NCBI GenBank assembly: GCA_030832085.1
Contig: JAURJU010000016.1
Coordinates: 1 to 50,630, forward strand
Direction: 5' to 3'
From: Chitinophagales bacterium
GTDB taxonomy: Bacteria; Bacteroidota; Bacteroidia; Chitinophagales; Chitinophagaceae
Length of the DNA: 50,630 bases
Numbering within the stretch: position 1 is the stretch's first letter; every line of letters starts with the position of its first letter. Position numbers and translations under genes: made by a program. Below the pieces are notes generated by a model. The model did not search any database. It was not told where the DNA came from and worked only from the letters and a program-made list of their open reading frames with translations. This document shows positions 1 through 7,584 of this stretch, piece after piece.

Positions 1-1276
1 CCCAGGAAGGCATGTTGTTGTTCTGAAGATAATCCAGGTATTTTTTGGTTACCTGTGCAAAATGGGATTCATGCCCATCATTGTATTTTTCAGGAACACT
101 GATGGTCCACCCGTTATTGGTTTTTACCAAAGCGATACCAGGGAAGGTTTTGCTGATTTTTTGGATGGCCGCATTCAATTTTTGTTCGAAAGCCTCATCC
201 ATCTGCCTTTGGGTGATATACAGCGTGGGCTTGAAATTTTCTTCTTTGCCTTGGCGAATGATCAATGATGCTTTGGATCCCCGCATCAATGAATAATGTG
301 TATCGCCCGTTCCTTCTGGTGCCTTGTAGTTCCAGACCACAGAAACCTTGGCATGAACGCCATTGATCTTGTATGTGAACTCACCGTTGCAGTTCACTTG
401 TATGTCTCCTTTTGCATCACTGATGGCTTTCAGGTAGTCAGGCACAGCTTCTTTGGTGACTACTGTAAAATCAGTTGCCGATACAGGTGTTGTCCAGCTT
501 TTAGCATTGAGCAACTGAATGTTCTTTTTATAGTCAATCACTTGTCCGGGAAAACATTCCCATTGGATGAGATCAACAAGGTGTGTGGTGACGTCCACGA
601 TTCCTGCTCCCTGTTGTTTGTCATCAAAGAACCAGGAGGGTCTTGTTAAAACATTCCCTGAAACATATTTGTAAAAATGGTGCACACTGATCTTGGTGAC
701 AGAAGGGTCTTCGGGTGTACCTTTTTCAAGGGTCCCGAAAAGTTCGGGTTCCATGGAAAAGGCTCGTTGCAACTGTGTGGTGATTTCAAAGCGTTCTGTC
801 ATGATGTCGTAGAGTTGAACGCCTTTTTTCTTGGCTTCGCCAAAGGCAAGCTTGAGCTGCTCAAACCCTTTGCTGTCAACTGCCATGGGTTTGTCCGCAA
901 ATACATGAAAACCATTGCGGACGGATTCCAGTATATAATTTGTTTTCAAGCGGTTGTTGCCTGCCAGTACCACCACATTTCCTTTTTTCTCTGCAATCAT
1001 TTTAGAGAAAAAGTCTTTTCCGGTATACACATTTTCCTTCCATGTTGTCGGGTCAGCAGCTCTCTTGTTGTATCCATCGATTCGTTCAAGGTGCAGTTTC
1101 AGGTCCCTGCCGTCTTCTGCATATACATGAACAGCAGGATCCACTTCGGGATACATGGACTTTTGTATCAGTGCCGCATGAAAATGACCAGGGTCGAGTG
1201 TGATCAGTTTGATCTGTTGTGCCTTCATGATAAAAGGGCATGCCAAAAAAAGTGTCGCGAAAAATTTCAGTTTCAT
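1..1276 (-). CDS. Exported Gfo/Idh/MocA-type oxidoreductase (partial, C-terminus off window)
   Basis: 425 residues are visible and the C-terminus runs off the left edge. The start MKLKFFATLFLACPFIMKAQ gives a Sec signal peptide, and the ATG lies 7 bases after the stop of the upstream oxidoreductase gene, so the two are one operon. After the leader, a Rossmann-like N-terminus has the substrate-side motif FADKPM, the counterpart of the EKP motif of Gfo/Idh/MocA enzymes. A C-terminal region with GAGIVDVTTHLVDLIQW resembles the 'putative oxidoreductase C-terminal domain' subgroup. The role is inferred as NAD(P)-dependent oxidation or reduction of a sugar or glycoside. The substrate cannot be read from the sequence. 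An internal ATG at 1228 is possible but would delete the leader. Confidence 0.85.
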   Translation of the reverse strand, partial: MKLKFFATLFLACPFIMKAQQIKLITLDPGHFHAALIQKSMYPEVDPAVHVYAEDGRDLKLHLERIDGYNKRAADPTTWKENVYTGKDFFSKMIAEKKGNVVVLAGNNRLKTNYILESVRNGFHVFADKPMAVDSKGFEQLKLAFGEAKKKGVQLYDIMTERFEITTQLQRAFSMEPELFGTLEKGTPEDPSVTKISVHHFYKYVSGNVLTRPSWFFDDKQQGAGIVDVTTHLVDLIQWECFPGQVIDYKKNIQLLNAKSWTTPVSATDFTVVTKEAVPDYLKAISDAKGDIQVNCNGEFTYKINGVHAKVSVVWNYKAPEGTGDTHYSLMRGSKASLIIRQGKEENFKPTLYITQRQMDEAFEQKLNAAIQKISKTFPGIALVKTNNGWTISVPEKYNDGHESHFAQVTKKYLDYLQNNNMPSW

Positions 1277-1283
1277 GTATTTA

Positions 1284-2678
1284 TTATGATAATCCTTTTA
1301 CCAAATAGGGGAAACGGTGTTGTCTGTTCAACATTCCATTGGCTTCATCATCGTTGATGAATTTTTCATTCAGGGGATCCCAGTGAAGTGTCCTTGGCAA
1401 GCGCATGGCCATGTGGTGAATCAGGCAGGTGGAGCATCCGCGATGCCCCACTTCTACTGGCGTAATGGGTTGCTTTCTTGTGGTGATGCAGTCGAGCCAG
1501 TTGCCATGGTGTTCTTCACTGCGGTAAAGGTTGATTTCATTTGCACCAATAACGGATTCAATGATTTTGGGGTTGCTGGCTGACAATGCCTTTTGATTTG
1601 GAACAACGGGCTCGTTTGGACTTGCCTTGTAGTTGCCACGGGTAACAAAAATCCATCCCTCTGTTCCTACAAATTTTACGCCATTGGGAAGTTCCGTGCT
1701 GATGGTCATTTTTACACCGTTGGCGTATTTGCCATAAGTGGTGAAGGATCCATGAACATCCCACAAACCAGACTTGGGGAATTCCGCCTTGCCCCAAACC
1801 TCAACAGGTCCAGTGTATTCAGTATCCATGCCCCAATGTGCAATGTCCACATGGTGTGTGCCCCAGCCGGTAATCATCCCTGCACCAAACTGCTCGCAAC
1901 GCAACCAACCGGGTCTGCTGTAATCATTTTGGGGATGGACCCTTTTTTCAGTGTAATACACATATGGGGTAGATCCCAGCCATGCATCGTAATTCAATGT
2001 TTTGGGGATTGGCATTTCTGGCTCCACTTCACCTCCCGGATCACTGGGAAGTCCAATAAATACTTCTTTCAACTCACCGATGCGGCCATTTCGAACCAAC
2101 TCGGCTGCATAGCGGAACTGTGGTGAGGACCTTTGTTGGCTCCCGATTTGCAGGATTCTTCCGTTCCTGTGTACGGCATTGCTCAATGCCCTTCCTTCCG
2201 CGATGGTGAGGGAGGCAGGCTTTTGCAGATAAACATCTTTGCCAGCTTCAACAGCATGTATACCAAGGAATGCATGGGAGTGGTCCGGCGTACTGATCAG
2301 CACCGCATCAATATCCTTGTTCAACAGCAGCTCCTGGTGATCTCCATACATGGCGACCCCATCATATGGCTTGCCTGTCTTCCTGGTATAAAAATCGTTG
2401 ACATATTTTTTTCCGTCTTCAAGTCTTTTTGCATCCACATCACATACTGCCATGATTCTTGCATGGTCGTATTTGAGTGTTTCTGCCATGTCATGGTCAC
2501 GCGAGATTCTCCCTACACCGATGGCTCCAATGTTGATCTTGTTGCTGGGTGCGTCCTTTCCCAGAACATGGGCAGGAACAATGGTTGGAAATCCAAGTGA
2601 TGCAATGCCTGTGGCTACACCGGTTTTGACAGTGGATTTCATGAAATCCCTTCTGTTGAATGAACTGTTTTTTGACAT
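1284..2678 (-). CDS. Tat-exported Gfo/Idh/MocA family oxidoreductase
   Basis: 464 residues. The N-terminus carries a twin-arginine signal (NRRDFMKS, residues 8-15) followed by a hydrophobic stretch ending near IVPAHVLG, so the enzyme probably folds with its nucleotide in the cytoplasm before export. The dinucleotide fold starts at KINIGAIGVGRIS (about 47-59). STPDHSHA lies near 129-136, and the catalytic-lysine motif reads QKP (152-154) instead of the common EKP. The second half is the alpha/beta substrate domain, with WGTHHVDIAHW. The gene sits 3 bases after the ThuA-like gene and 7 before the next oxidoreductase, all on the minus strand, which implies a single transcript. The likely role is oxidation of a glycoside in the periplasm, or NAD-bound sugar interconversion as in GH109-like enzymes. 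The substrate is unknown. Confidence 0.9.
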   Translation of the reverse strand: MSKNSSFNRRDFMKSTVKTGVATGIASLGFPTIVPAHVLGKDAPSNKINIGAIGVGRISRDHDMAETLKYDHARIMAVCDVDAKRLEDGKKYVNDFYTRKTGKPYDGVAMYGDHQELLLNKDIDAVLISTPDHSHAFLGIHAVEAGKDVYLQKPASLTIAEGRALSNAVHRNGRILQIGSQQRSSPQFRYAAELVRNGRIGELKEVFIGLPSDPGGEVEPEMPIPKTLNYDAWLGSTPYVYYTEKRVHPQNDYSRPGWLRCEQFGAGMITGWGTHHVDIAHWGMDTEYTGPVEVWGKAEFPKSGLWDVHGSFTTYGKYANGVKMTISTELPNGVKFVGTEGWIFVTRGNYKASPNEPVVPNQKALSASNPKIIESVIGANEINLYRSEEHHGNWLDCITTRKQPITPVEVGHRGCSTCLIHHMAMRLPRTLHWDPLNEKFINDDEANGMLNRQHRFPYLVKGLS

Positions 2679-2681
2679 ATC

Positions 2682-3497
2682 TTATTTTTTTATTTCTTGG
2701 TCCCTGTTGGTTGCATATGCATTTGAGTAATCAATGCCTTTGTACAATGATGCAATGTACCTGATGCCTTGCAACAGGTGATTCTTGTACACTGGATCGC
2801 TGTAGGTTTCCTTGCTATGTCCCAATGTGCTGATCCATACATGGCCTCCCTGAAAATCATTGTACCAGACTGCAGGAAAATATTCTGCGTATGTTCCTGC
2901 GTTTTTGGCAATCATTTCCTTTTGGGACTGGTCCAAAGTGCTGAACTGATGCGCCATCATGACATTGGTGACCGGATAAAGCTCTTTTCCAAAATACAGC
3001 TCATCTTCCCTTTCCCATACCAGGGGGACATCTTTCATGGAAGGATGATGGGGGTCTGTTTTTCGTACAGTGAACTTTTGAAATTTTGCATGCCAAGAGA
3101 AAGTGCAACCAATCATCATTTTAAACCATTTCCAGTTCCTTTCGGTTCCAGTTACAGAATGAAGCCCAACAAATCCGCCACCAGCTTCCATGTACCTTCT
3201 GAAGGCGAGCCGCTGATCATCATTGTCGAATACATCATTGTTGGTGCTCGGGAACACAAGTAATGTGTACTGCTTTAGGTTTTCTTCCGTAAAAACAGCT
3301 GGGTCATCACTCACGGTGATGGTCATCTTTTCTTGTTTTGCCAAGCCCTTCAACGCTTCTACTGCGGAGGGGATGTTATCGTGAACAAATCCTTTGCCGT
3401 TTTTGGTATATACCAACATGTTTACCGCTTTCTTTTGTGCTTGCAGGTTGAGGGCCGAAAAGAAAACAAGAAATGGAATCAGGATGCGATATTTCAT
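2682..3497 (-). CDS. Secreted ThuA-like domain protein
   Basis: 271 residues from the start MKYRILIPFLVFFSALNLQA, a clear Sec signal peptide. The reading frame stays open upstream to 3755 but codes for nothing recognisable there. The mature protein matches the ThuA-like / class I glutamine-amidotransferase-like fold: VFPSTNNDVFD, an EAGGGFVGLHSVTGTE segment where an amidotransferase would have its nucleophile elbow, and the late motif GGHVWISTLGHSKETY. No Cys nucleophile is visible at the elbow, as is usual for ThuA-like proteins. It is the first gene of a minus-strand operon with two exported oxidoreductases. ThuA-family proteins act with Gfo/Idh partners in 3-keto-sugar metabolism, so a role in converting or releasing keto-glycosides is plausible but unproven. 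Confidence 0.85.
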   Translation of the reverse strand: MKYRILIPFLVFFSALNLQAQKKAVNMLVYTKNGKGFVHDNIPSAVEALKGLAKQEKMTITVSDDPAVFTEENLKQYTLLVFPSTNNDVFDNDDQRLAFRRYMEAGGGFVGLHSVTGTERNWKWFKMMIGCTFSWHAKFQKFTVRKTDPHHPSMKDVPLVWEREDELYFGKELYPVTNVMMAHQFSTLDQSQKEMIAKNAGTYAEYFPAVWYNDFQGGHVWISTLGHSKETYSDPVYKNHLLQGIRYIASLYKGIDYSNAYATNRDQEIKK

Positions 3498-3571
3498 ATG
3501 GGGCTGTTTCGTTGGCTTTTTATTGGTTGGTAATTTACGCAAAAAACACACTCGTTTTGTCAGTGCTTTTA

Positions 3572-3585
3572 CGAAAACGTTATAG
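3572..3585. promoter_or_regulatory. Candidate LacI/GalR-family operator in the divergent promoter region
   Basis: The 206-base gap between the ThuA-like gene (minus) and the plus-strand oxidoreductase contains CGAAAACGTTATAG, which agrees with the generic LacI/GalR consensus TGWAANCGNTNWCA at its defined positions except three at the ends. The central CG is typical of operators for this family. A further CGTTTT lies 15 bases to the left as an inverted match. A LacI-type regulator is encoded just downstream (5001). Inference only; one site, no second copy found near uxaC. Confidence 0.3.
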
Positions 3586-3703
3586 CAGCAATTGGGCTGG
3601 GGAAATCCAAGACCTGTGATTGATTTTAGTTTCTGGAGTTGTACGTATATTACAGGATCAATGCATATCCATTCCAGCAATTTTATACCTGAAAAAGCAT
3701 AAT

Positions 3704-4999
3704 ATGAACATGAAACAACGCAGAAAATTCTTGAAACAAACCGGCGCCGCCGCATTGGGGTTTACGATTGTTCCCCGTTTTGTGATTGGAGGACCAACAT
3801 ATACAGCCCCAAGTGACATGATCAATTTGGGTTTTATAGGTACAGGAAAGCAGTCGCGGGGCCTTCAAAATAGTTTCAAGGAAAAGGCCAATATCATTGC
3901 CGGAGCTGATGTGGACGCCATAAAACTGAACTTTTTTCAGTCACTCCTTGAAAAGCACTATGCTGCAGCAAGGAAAGACGGTAAGGGACGCGACTACAAA
4001 GGGTTTACCGCTTATGAGGATTACAAGGAAATCCTGTCCAGAAAAGACATTGATGGGGTTGTCATTGCCACACCTGATCATTGGCATGCCATACAAGCCA
4101 TCGATGCTTCCAATGCCGGAAAGCATGTATACTGTGAAAAACCCTTGGCGCACAGTGTTGAAGAAGGCAGGGCAATGGTCAAGGCTGCAAGAAAAAACAA
4201 GATTGTTTTTCAAACCGGAAGCATGCAGCGCTCATGGAGAAATTTCAGGCATGCAGCTGAACTGGTGAGAAATGGATACTTGGGAAAAATCAGTGAAGTA
4301 TTGGTTTCCGTAGGAGACCCGCCAATCAAATGTGACCTCCAGGCCCAACCTTTGCGGCCAGGATTGAACTGGGACAAATGGATTGGCCCGGCGTATTACA
4401 GGGAGTTCAGTGCTGTTTTGGCTCCTCCTGTAGAAGAAGATATTTTTCCAAAATGGAGAGATTACAAAGAATACGGCGGGGGCATGGTCTCAGACTGGGG
4501 TGCCCACATGTTCGATATCGCGCAATGGGCACTGGGCATGGACAACAGTGGCCCAGTCAAATTCATCCCCTCCGCAGGAAATGCAAAGCGTGGATTGGAA
4601 ATGGTATACGATAATGGTACAGTGATGAAGCATGTTGACTTTGGCCGGAGCAATACGGTCCGATTCATTGGAGAGAAGGGAAGATTGGATGTCAGCAGGT
4701 CCATTTTGGACAGCGACCCCGCAAACATAGTTTCTGCCACCATACAGCCCAACGAGACCCGGTTGTATGAATCCAACGATCACTATTTGGATTGGTTGGA
4801 TTGTATCAAAACCGGAAAGTTGCCCATTTGTGATGTTGAAATTGGCCACAGAACAAGTTCTGTTTGCAATGTTGCCAATATCGCATACGAATTGCGTCGC
4901 CCACTGGATTGGAATCCGGAAAAAGAAAAATTCAAGAACGACAAAGAAGCTGATGCTTTGTTGAAACCCATGTTCAGGGAAGGTTGGAAATTGGGATAA
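3704..4999 (+). CDS. Tat-exported Gfo/Idh/MocA family oxidoreductase
   Basis: 431 residues from MNMKQRRKFLKQTGAAALGF, which is a twin-arginine leader (QRRKFLK) with a hydrophobic core. The frame is open from 3620, but the leader fixes the start at 3704 or 3710. The Rossmann motif is NLGFIGTGKQSRG (about 41-53), IATPDHWHA lies near 121-129, and the catalytic-lysine motif is EKP at 145-147. The substrate domain contains GGGMVSDWGAHMFDIAQW. It resembles the enzyme at 1284-2678 in plan but has the usual EKP. It is transcribed divergently from the ThuA operon, and the LacI-type regulator starts one base after its stop, so it is probably both co-transcribed with and controlled by that regulator. 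Sugar substrate unknown. Confidence 0.9.
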   Translation: MNMKQRRKFLKQTGAAALGFTIVPRFVIGGPTYTAPSDMINLGFIGTGKQSRGLQNSFKEKANIIAGADVDAIKLNFFQSLLEKHYAAARKDGKGRDYKGFTAYEDYKEILSRKDIDGVVIATPDHWHAIQAIDASNAGKHVYCEKPLAHSVEEGRAMVKAARKNKIVFQTGSMQRSWRNFRHAAELVRNGYLGKISEVLVSVGDPPIKCDLQAQPLRPGLNWDKWIGPAYYREFSAVLAPPVEEDIFPKWRDYKEYGGGMVSDWGAHMFDIAQWALGMDNSGPVKFIPSAGNAKRGLEMVYDNGTVMKHVDFGRSNTVRFIGEKGRLDVSRSILDSDPANIVSATIQPNETRLYESNDHYLDWLDCIKTGKLPICDVEIGHRTSSVCNVANIAYELRRPLDWNPEKEKFKNDKEADALLKPMFREGWKLG

Positions 5000-5000
5000 A

Positions 5001-6011
5001 ATGAATGGAATAAACATGATCCAGCTGGCAAAAGAGCTGGGACTATCTGTATCTACTGTCTCGAAGGCATTGGGGGATAGCCATGAGATCAGTGCATCCA
5101 CCAAAAAAAGGGTGCTTGAGTTGGCCAAAAAATACAAGTACAAGCCCAATCCTTTTGCCAGCAACCTGCGCAAAAAGAAAGGGAAGCAGATTGCCGTGAT
5201 CATTCCGGACATTGTAAACAATTTCTTTGCCCTGGCTGTAGATGGCATTGAAAGTGTCACCATGTCAAAACATTACGACACCTTTATCTACCTTACCCAC
5301 GAAAACCTGGAGCGGGAAAAAGCAGTGTTGGAACACCTTGAGAATGGACTCATTTCTGGGTTGATCATTTCGGTGAGCACTGGCCGTGAAGGGTATTCCC
5401 ATTTCCAGGATTTTTACGAAACCACCAAGCTGCCACTTGTGTTTTTTGACCGGGTTCCAGACCTGTTGCAGTTTCCAAAGGTGATCACCAATAATTATGA
5501 AAGCTCCTATGAAGCAACGGCAAGGCTGATCAAGGCCGGTAGCAAACGTCCGGTATTGGTCACCACTACCGAACCCATGTATACTTCAGTGGAAAGAAGG
5601 CGCGGTTTTCAGGATGCACTCGAAAAGAACGGAATAGGTTTTTCTGATGAAATGATCATTCATTGTACGGATGACATGGACCTCAACTATTCCATCATGC
5701 GTAAAATATTTTCACAGAAAAAAAGGCCGGATGGCATTTTTGCATCCATCGAAAAATATGCCATCACCAGTTATCAGGTATGCAAAGACCTGAAACTGGT
5801 GATTCCGAAAGATGTCAGGGTAATAGGAATGACAAACCTCAGAACCGCAGCGCTTTTAAATCCATCGCTATCAACCCTTGCCCAACCGGCATTTGACATG
5901 GGAAAAGAGGCAGCTGGCCTCTTGATCAAGATGATTGAAAAAAAATCCTATGCCGCTGCCAATGAGATTATCGTACTTCCCAACGAGCTGACCATAAGAG
6001 ATTCAATATGA
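5001..6011 (+). CDS. LacI/GalR-family transcriptional regulator
   Basis: 336 residues. The N-terminal helix-turn-helix reads MIQLAKELGLSVSTVSKALG (about 6-25), followed by the hinge-helix region YKYKPNPFASNLR. The rest is a periplasmic-binding-protein-like effector domain: IAVIIPDIVNNFFALAVDGIE, LPLVFFDRVPD, and the C-terminal LSTLAQPAFDMGKEAAGLL. It begins one base after the oxidoreductase stop, which means translational coupling. The neighbouring genes suggest it responds to a uronate or an oxidised sugar and controls the divergent operons on either side of 3498-3703 and perhaps uxaC. The effector is not predictable from sequence. Confidence 0.93.
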   Translation: MNGINMIQLAKELGLSVSTVSKALGDSHEISASTKKRVLELAKKYKYKPNPFASNLRKKKGKQIAVIIPDIVNNFFALAVDGIESVTMSKHYDTFIYLTHENLEREKAVLEHLENGLISGLIISVSTGREGYSHFQDFYETTKLPLVFFDRVPDLLQFPKVITNNYESSYEATARLIKAGSKRPVLVTTTEPMYTSVERRRGFQDALEKNGIGFSDEMIIHCTDDMDLNYSIMRKIFSQKKRPDGIFASIEKYAITSYQVCKDLKLVIPKDVRVIGMTNLRTAALLNPSLSTLAQPAFDMGKEAAGLLIKMIEKKSYAAANEIIVLPNELTIRDSI

Positions 6012-6165
6012 TTTTAGATGGTCATTGCAGTACCATTGTTTTTTAACAATACCAATTTTTTTGAAAGTGCTGTATAGAGCCCGAAAACCATTGCGTAAAT
6101 AAAGTTGTAAACAAGCCCTGATGTTTGGCTGGCCATCACGAAATTTATTGCACAAAAAGCATCAC

Positions 6166-7584
6166 ATGGCAACAACAAAAACTGGTTTTCTTCAGGAAAA
6201 CTTTCTCTTGCAGACCTCGCTGGCCGAAAAGCTTTATTTTGACGTTGCATCTCAGCAACCGATCATCGATTATCACTCTCATCTTTCCCCCTTTGAAATT
6301 GCCACAAACAGGAAATATGAGAACATGACCAAAATCTGGTTGAGTGAGGACCATTACAAGTGGAGGGCAATGCGTGGTGCAGGAGTCGATGAGCGATTCA
6401 TTACAGGTGATGCAAGCGACGAGGAAAAGTTTCATGCCTGGGCCAAAACCGTCCCCCAAACTGTCAGGAATCCATTGTTCCATTGGACATACCTTGAGTT
6501 GAAAAATTCATTTGGCATTGAGGAATACCTCAATCCTGGTTCTGCCGATAGAATTTATACGGAGTGCAATGCATTGCTTTCTGGACAAGCACATACTGCC
6601 AGGAAATTCTTGGAGCAATACAATGTGGTTTACCTCTGTTCCACAGATGATCCCTGTGATGATCTTCGCTACCACCATGCCATCAAAAACGATCTATCAT
6701 TCAAGGTTGGTGTTGGCCCTTCGTTCAGGCCAGACAAGGCTTTCGCCATTCACGACACCGTCAACTTTTTAACCTACATCAACAATCTTTCCGCCGCCTC
6801 ATCCATTGATATCAGCGACATGGACGGGTTGTTGTCCGCGCTGGAAAGCCGTATTGAACATTTTGCATTGGCAGGATGTACCGTATCAGATCATGGTCTT
6901 TCACAATTGCCGGCCAAGAGACCGTTTTCGATTGAGCTTGAAAATGAGTTGAAAACATTTTTTGCTACAAATGGGAAAGTGTCATTTTCGGATCCGGATG
7001 CATTTGTGTTTCATGTACTGACTTCGTTGTGTAAAATCTACCATGCCAGGGGATGGGTTCAGCAGTTTCATTTGGGTGCCATCCGAAACAACAATTCCAG
7101 GCTCAAAGCAAAGCTGGGAGCAGATGCAGGGTTTGACTCTATTGGTGATTATTCCCAGGCTGAACGCCTTTCTGCCTTTTTGAATGCGCTTGATAGTGAG
7201 GACAAACTTTCGAAAACTATCATTTACAACCTGAATCCCGCCAACAATGCATTGTTTGCGACCATGTGTGGAAACTTCAACGATGGTTCTATCAAAGGTA
7301 AGGTGCAGTATGGTCCTGCCTGGTGGTTTCTTGACCAGAAAAACGGCATGGAACAGCACCTTGACATTCTTTCTGATGTTTGCTTGCTGTCCACTTTTGT
7401 CGGTATGATCACCGACAGCAGGAGCCTGCTCTCGTTTTCCCGACATGAGTATTTCAGGCGCATTCTCTGCAACCTGATGGCCAATGATATGCTCAATGGT
7501 ATTGTTCCCAATGATGAAAGATGGATGGGGGAACTCTTGAAAAAGATTTGCTACGAAAACGCAAAGGAATATTTTTCGATTTGA
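6166..7584 (+). CDS. uxaC: Glucuronate isomerase (uronate isomerase)
   Basis: 472 residues from MATTKTGFLQENFLL, close to the roughly 470 of the family. The frame is open from 6121, but the family start is at 6166. The enzyme interconverts D-glucuronate with D-fructuronate and D-galacturonate with D-tagaturonate in the cytoplasm. It belongs to the amidohydrolase superfamily. The metal-site motif DYHSHL is at 35-40, and other family blocks are WRAMRGAGVDE, QFHLGAIRNNNSR, GPAWWFLDQKNGMEQHLD and GMITDSRSLLSFSRHEYFRR. There is a 154-base gap after the LacI-type gene without a convincing promoter match, so it may be read through from that unit or carry its own weak promoter. The next uronate enzymes (uxuA, uxuB) are not in the window. 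Confidence 0.96.
   Translation: MATTKTGFLQENFLLQTSLAEKLYFDVASQQPIIDYHSHLSPFEIATNRKYENMTKIWLSEDHYKWRAMRGAGVDERFITGDASDEEKFHAWAKTVPQTVRNPLFHWTYLELKNSFGIEEYLNPGSADRIYTECNALLSGQAHTARKFLEQYNVVYLCSTDDPCDDLRYHHAIKNDLSFKVGVGPSFRPDKAFAIHDTVNFLTYINNLSAASSIDISDMDGLLSALESRIEHFALAGCTVSDHGLSQLPAKRPFSIELENELKTFFATNGKVSFSDPDAFVFHVLTSLCKIYHARGWVQQFHLGAIRNNNSRLKAKLGADAGFDSIGDYSQAERLSAFLNALDSEDKLSKTIIYNLNPANNALFATMCGNFNDGSIKGKVQYGPAWWFLDQKNGMEQHLDILSDVCLLSTFVGMITDSRSLLSFSRHEYFRRILCNLMANDMLNGIVPNDERWMGELLKKICYENAKEYFSI

Noticed and set aside
1226-1276. Start of the left-edge oxidoreductase at the internal ATG 1228
   Set aside because: An in-frame ATG at 1276 adds a good signal peptide and leaves a 7-base gap to the upstream gene, so the internal ATG is unlikely.
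1593-2126. Plus-strand open frame of 177 codons
   Set aside because: It is antisense to the Tat-exported oxidoreductase and has no recognisable features.
3498-3755. 86-codon N-terminal extension of the ThuA-like protein
   Set aside because: It encodes no domain and would bury the signal peptide; the start at 3497 is far better.
4490-5263. Long minus-strand open frame of 257 codons
   Set aside because: It lies antisense to the oxidoreductase and LacI-type genes, which have clear domains, and its translation shows no motif.
6035-6107. ATTGTT-TTTT-AACAAT hairpin and TAAAGTTG upstream of uxaC
   Set aside because: The hairpin is short and AT-only, and the -7-like element has no TTG at a workable distance, so neither an operator nor a promoter can be supported.
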